A DNA stretch of 64,000 bases from Perlabentimonas sp046542995 (GTDB taxonomy: Bacteria; Bacteroidota; Bacteroidia; Bacteroidales; Tenuifilaceae). Below are positions 61,028-64,000 of the stretch, in pieces (the first letter of the stretch is position 1; each line of letters opens with the position of its first letter). Under the pieces are notes generated by a model that searched no databases, was not told the origin of the DNA, and worked only from the letters and a program-made list of their open reading frames with translations. A program made the translations under genes and the position numbers. The stretch covers positions 1 through 64,000 of the forward strand of contig JBKHAH010000003.1 in NCBI GenBank assembly GCA_046542995.1. The letters run 5' to 3'.

Positions 61028-64000
61028 TTATTTTTTTCTGGGTATAGGCACCTTAATTTTACCTAAAAATTCAATCGACTTTTTAATTACTTCAAAATAA
61101 AGCATGAAGTATAGTATGATGCTCATAAACCATATAAAGCAAACATTGAACCAAAATGTGTCGTAGTAGCTACCCAAAAAGTATTTTCTTGGAGCCAGGA
61201 AGTGTGATCTGAAATCGAGTTGATGATTTGGTATAGGATCCCTGTATATGGGATCGTACTGTTGAACTAGTTCTCCCTTGTATTGTAGTATCTTGTTTTT
61301 TTCAAAAATCTTCATGGCCAAATCGGCTATACTTTCATTGTGGTAAGCTCTACGTTTAGCTTCGTACAGTTTAGGATTTGTTTCTACAAGGTGTGTTATT
61401 AGCTTGTCGCGTTTACTGTTGGCCGTTTGGAATATTTTATTGTAATGCTCTTTAAGCTGCTGAAGGTAATCAATAGTGCCAAAGTAAACCTCCTGGTCGA
61501 AATCATTCGAATTGAGGTTGTCCATATATCTGTAGGGAATAGCTGGAACCAGATAGTTAGCCTCGTTAAATAGTGAATTCCTGAGAACTAGAAGGTTCTC
61601 CTTAAACTCTTCAGTTGCCTCATCGTTTTGTTCATTGCTATTAATATGTTCGTAGCATTCATCAAGAATTTTTTCCAACTCTGGAATGTAATATACAGTT
61701 TTGTAGTCGGCGTTTCGCTCCACCTTCTCTATATCGTAGAAGGTCTTATGGAAATCGTTATTCTTAAATTGGTGTACAACTAGCGCCTCATAGCCCCATT
61801 TTGTAACCATAAACTCTGCAATTAGTGGCACTCTGCCAAAACTTCCAACGGCGCGGTTTAACTTCTCAAAGCTAAACATTGCTCCGGAAAGCACCATCAT
61901 GGGGATCATTAGCAGGGGGATTACAATATATATGGTAACGGCAGAGTTGAATGTTGCAGAAATGTTTAAGCCTAAAAGATTAGCAAAAACGGCAGTAGAG
62001 AAAAGCACCAGCCAGTACTCAAAATTCATACCTCTGAGTTGGAGTATTCCATTGGCAATAAGCACAAATGTTATGCACTGGATTGCCGAGAGTACAACCA
62101 GAATAAATATCTTGCTAAACAGGTACGATGCGCGGCTCAAGTTTAGGAACGCTTCGCGTTTAAGAATTTTCCTGTCGCGGAAAATCTCCTCGGCGCTCAC
62201 TGTTAATCCAATGAACAGGGCAACAATAAGCGCCATAAATATGTAAATGGGGATATTCTCGTTCTCCCTAAAAATGTAAACATCAGAATTCGGATCTGCT
62301 ATATATCGAATAACAAATGCGAGGATGAAACCCAGAATGGGTGTTTCAAGCATGTTAAGTACGATATACTGCGTGTTGCTTACCTTTGAGAGAAAATCGC
62401 GGGTGGTATATATGAAGAACTGCTTAAGTTTTGATGGGATATTTAGCGATTTTGGCGGTGGCTCCGTTTCTCTTGGTACACTTTTCAGCTTAATATTCTC
62501 ACTAAAATGATCCTCCCATTTGGGGGGGGATATTTTTCGGGTTGGGGTGTAGCGACCAAACTCATCCACCACCTTCGCTTCAATGATATTGAATATAAGT
62601 TCAGGATTAACATTACCGCAGGTTGGGCATTCCCCCTGATCGCTGTTAATCTGCATGTCGATGCGCTTAAAGTACATCACCGCTTCAACGGGGTTGCCGT
62701 AGTATATCATGTATCCACCCGTATCAAGAATCATCATATTGTCAAACATCTTATATATGTCTGACGATGGCTGGTGAATTACTACAAAGATGAGTTTTCC
62801 CTTAAGCGTAAGCTCTCGAAGAAGGTCCATCACGTTTTCCGAGTCCCTGGACGATAGGCCAGATGTTGGTTCATCGACAAAAAGGATGGCGGGTTCGCGA
62901 ATTAGCTCAAGCGCAATGTTCAGCCTTTTTCTTTGCCCTCCGGAAATCATTTTGTTAAGAGGTGAGCCTACTTTTAAATTTTTACGTTCGTAGAGACCTA
63001 GGTTCTGAAGCGTTTTGTCAACGAGTTGGGTAAGTTCTTCCTCAGATTTATCCTTAAAGCAGAGCTTGGCATTGTAATAAAGGTTTTGGAATACGGTGAG
63101 TTCCTCAATAAGAAGATCGTCCTGAGGTATTACGCCAATAACTCCTTCAAGGTTCTCCTTTTCATGATGCAGGTCAATTCCGTTTATGGTAACTTTCCCT
63201 GTTGTGGGCACCTCAATGCCTGCCAATACATTTAGTAGGGTGGTTTTTCCTGCACCGCTAGCTCCCATTATGCCAATGAGCTTGCCTTGCTCCTCGGCAA
63301 AGTTGATATTGCGTAAGCCTATGTCGCCACTTTTAAATTTAAACCCAACATCTTCTACCTCGTACGATATGCGTATGCTAGTATCGTCGGCAAGGTAATG
63401 TGCCACAACATCGGTGTAGTATATGGGTTTACCTTTGGGAAGTTTAATGGAGCTGCCATTGGCAAACAGGTATATCCTTTTTTTGTTGATTGGAAGACCA
63501 TTAAGGAAAATTTCCTCGTTACCGGTGTACCTCAGGAAGTATAGGTCTTCGCTTTTTATCTGAAGTATGTATAGGTGCCCATCGAGGGCTTCGGTTGGAA
63601 TGTGCTTGCAATGCTCTCCCTTGTCCTCGTTATCGTGTATGGTAAGTATGCTGGGGTAATCAAGATCCTTCGGGTCATTGTTTATGACGAAGTTTTCGAT
63701 ATCGGTAAATTCTTCTTTGGTAAGCTTAAATACGTCGGCCACCGTATTAATAATAGCCATACGTTGCTCGGTGAATTTTCTATCGGCATTAACCAGCTCA
63801 AAGAGGCGAACCAGTACAACAACCTTCTGTTTCTGGGTTAGGGTTTTGTTAATTTTTTTGCATATACCCAAAATCTTAACTGAGTCTTTAACCGAGGTTA
63901 GCTTGACCTTTTTAGGCTTCCCATCCGCCTCCCCGTTTTCTTTATCCTGTTTTAGCCCGGCATGCTGGTCAAAAAGATCAATATATTCTCCAACAGCCTC
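61028..64000 (-). CDS. ABCG-type transporter with TerB-like and FHA-like domains (N-terminus off window)
   Basis: The frame is open to the right edge, giving 990 visible residues; the start lies outside the window. Order: a helical TerB-like domain (LTQKQKVVVLVRLFELVNADRKF, visible residues about 54-100), an FHA-like beta domain (about 135-205), an ABC ATPase with Walker A GASGAGKTT near residue 246, signature ISGGQRKRLNIAL and Walker B ILFVDEPTSGLSS, a linker with a CPTC motif, then about six membrane helices (ABC-2/ABCG type) interrupted by a soluble loop of about 200 residues. ATPase fused N-terminal to permease is the ABCG plan. Substrate unknown. Confidence 0.9.
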   Translation of the reverse strand, partial: EAVGEYIDLFDQHAGLKQDKENGEADGKPKKVKLTSVKDSVKILGICKKINKTLTQKQKVVVLVRLFELVNADRKFTEQRMAIINTVADVFKLTKEEFTDIENFVINNDPKDLDYPSILTIHDNEDKGEHCKHIPTEALDGHLYILQIKSEDLYFLRYTGNEEIFLNGLPINKKRIYLFANGSSIKLPKGKPIYYTDVVAHYLADDTSIRISYEVEDVGFKFKSGDIGLRNINFAEEQGKLIGIMGASGAGKTTLLNVLAGIEVPTTGKVTINGIDLHHEKENLEGVIGVIPQDDLLIEELTVFQNLYYNAKLCFKDKSEEELTQLVDKTLQNLGLYERKNLKVGSPLNKMISGGQRKRLNIALELIREPAILFVDEPTSGLSSRDSENVMDLLRELTLKGKLIFVVIHQPSSDIYKMFDNMMILDTGGYMIYYGNPVEAVMYFKRIDMQINSDQGECPTCGNVNPELIFNIIEAKVVDEFGRYTPTRKISPPKWEDHFSENIKLKSVPRETEPPPKSLNIPSKLKQFFIYTTRDFLSKVSNTQYIVLNMLETPILGFILAFVIRYIADPNSDVYIFRENENIPIYIFMALIVALFIGLTVSAEEIFRDRKILKREAFLNLSRASYLFSKIFILVVLSAIQCITFVLIANGILQLRGMNFEYWLVLFSTAVFANLLGLNISATFNSAVTIYIVIPLLMIPMMVLSGAMFSFEKLNRAVGSFGRVPLIAEFMVTKWGYEALVVHQFKNNDFHKTFYDIEKVERNADYKTVYYIPELEKILDECYEHINSNEQNDEATEEFKENLLVLRNSLFNEANYLVPAIPYRYMDNLNSNDFDQEVYFGTIDYLQQLKEHYNKIFQTANSKRDKLITHLVETNPKLYEAKRRAYHNESIADLAMKIFEKNKILQYKGELVQQYDPIYRDPIPNHQLDFRSHFLAPRKYFLGSYYDTFWFNVCFIWFMSIILYFMLYFEVIKKSIEFLGKIKVPIPRKK

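Overview
The window looks like a chromosomal segment from a member of the Bacteroidota, probably Bacteroidales or Marinilabiliales in the broad sense. The evidence is: several promoters matching the phylum's TTG-N19/20-TAnnTTTG pattern (best before rplM and tRNA-Asn); start codons without clear Shine-Dalgarno sequences; a SprB-repeat giant surface protein of the kind exported by type IX secretion; a DUF2723 membrane protein; a split LysO exporter; a LytTR membrane regulator beside a TonB-receptor-like barrel; the rplM-rpsI-rpsB-tsf order; and a three-gene succinate dehydrogenase/fumarate reductase. GC content is moderate to low. I see no insertion sequence, prophage or CRISPR array, so this is mostly core genome with some accessory surface-glycan genes.

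Layout. 1-2860 (minus) is the N-terminal part of a giant secreted protein that runs off the left edge. 3020-4712 holds two GT2 glycosyltransferases, meeting convergently a minus-strand operon (10207 to 4697) of a DUF2723 membrane protein, a NodB-type deacetylase and two tandem sulfotransferases; together they look like a surface-glycan building and sulfating locus. 10468-16989 has an outer-membrane barrel, L-aspartate oxidase (NAD synthesis), a PAP2 phosphatase, a two-gene LysO exporter, a sugar-phosphate nucleotidyltransferase and a CapA-like protein. 17237-24539 has glycyl-tRNA synthetase, an NmrA-like reductase, a GT4 glycosyltransferase with a UDP-GlcNAc 2-epimerase, a degenerate NUMOD4/HNH protein and a CPA2 antiporter. 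24611-38273 has glycine C-acetyltransferase, an unknown conserved-looking protein, a CPBP protease, DusB, an EamA transporter, a TPR protein, succinate dehydrogenase/fumarate reductase, an orphan protein, an S41 protease, dCMP deaminase and tRNA-Leu(CAA).

38362-44989 carries dxs and then a plus-strand run of an OmpA lipoprotein, a radical SAM/SPASM protein, a serine beta-lactamase-like hydrolase and a protein of the fucose/arabinose isomerase fold. 45106-52154 (minus) is the translation and nucleotide block (rplM, rpsI, rpsB, tsf, pyrH, frr), interrupted by an exported TPR-CHAT protein. 52399-54490 is an O-antigen-ligase-like protein and a 3-methyladenine glycosylase. 54667-59241 (minus) is a TonB-receptor-like barrel, its neighbouring LytTR regulator and an adenosine-kinase-like PfkB protein. 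tRNA-Asn follows. 59592 to the right edge is a minus-strand locus of an ABCG-type transporter with TerB-like and FHA-like N-terminal domains, a lipoprotein and a small secreted protein.

No stretch above 300 bases lacks a gene. The longest gaps are 31034-31318, which holds a GC-rich, strongly self-complementary block that may be a structured RNA, 10208-10467, which holds a MITE-like inverted-repeat element, 25802-26056, which holds only a promoter-like box, and 16990-17236, which holds two promoter-like boxes before glyS. The most promising uncharacterised items are the RNA candidate, the FHA/TerB ABC locus, the degenerate HNH protein, the isomerase-fold operon and the exported CHAT protein.
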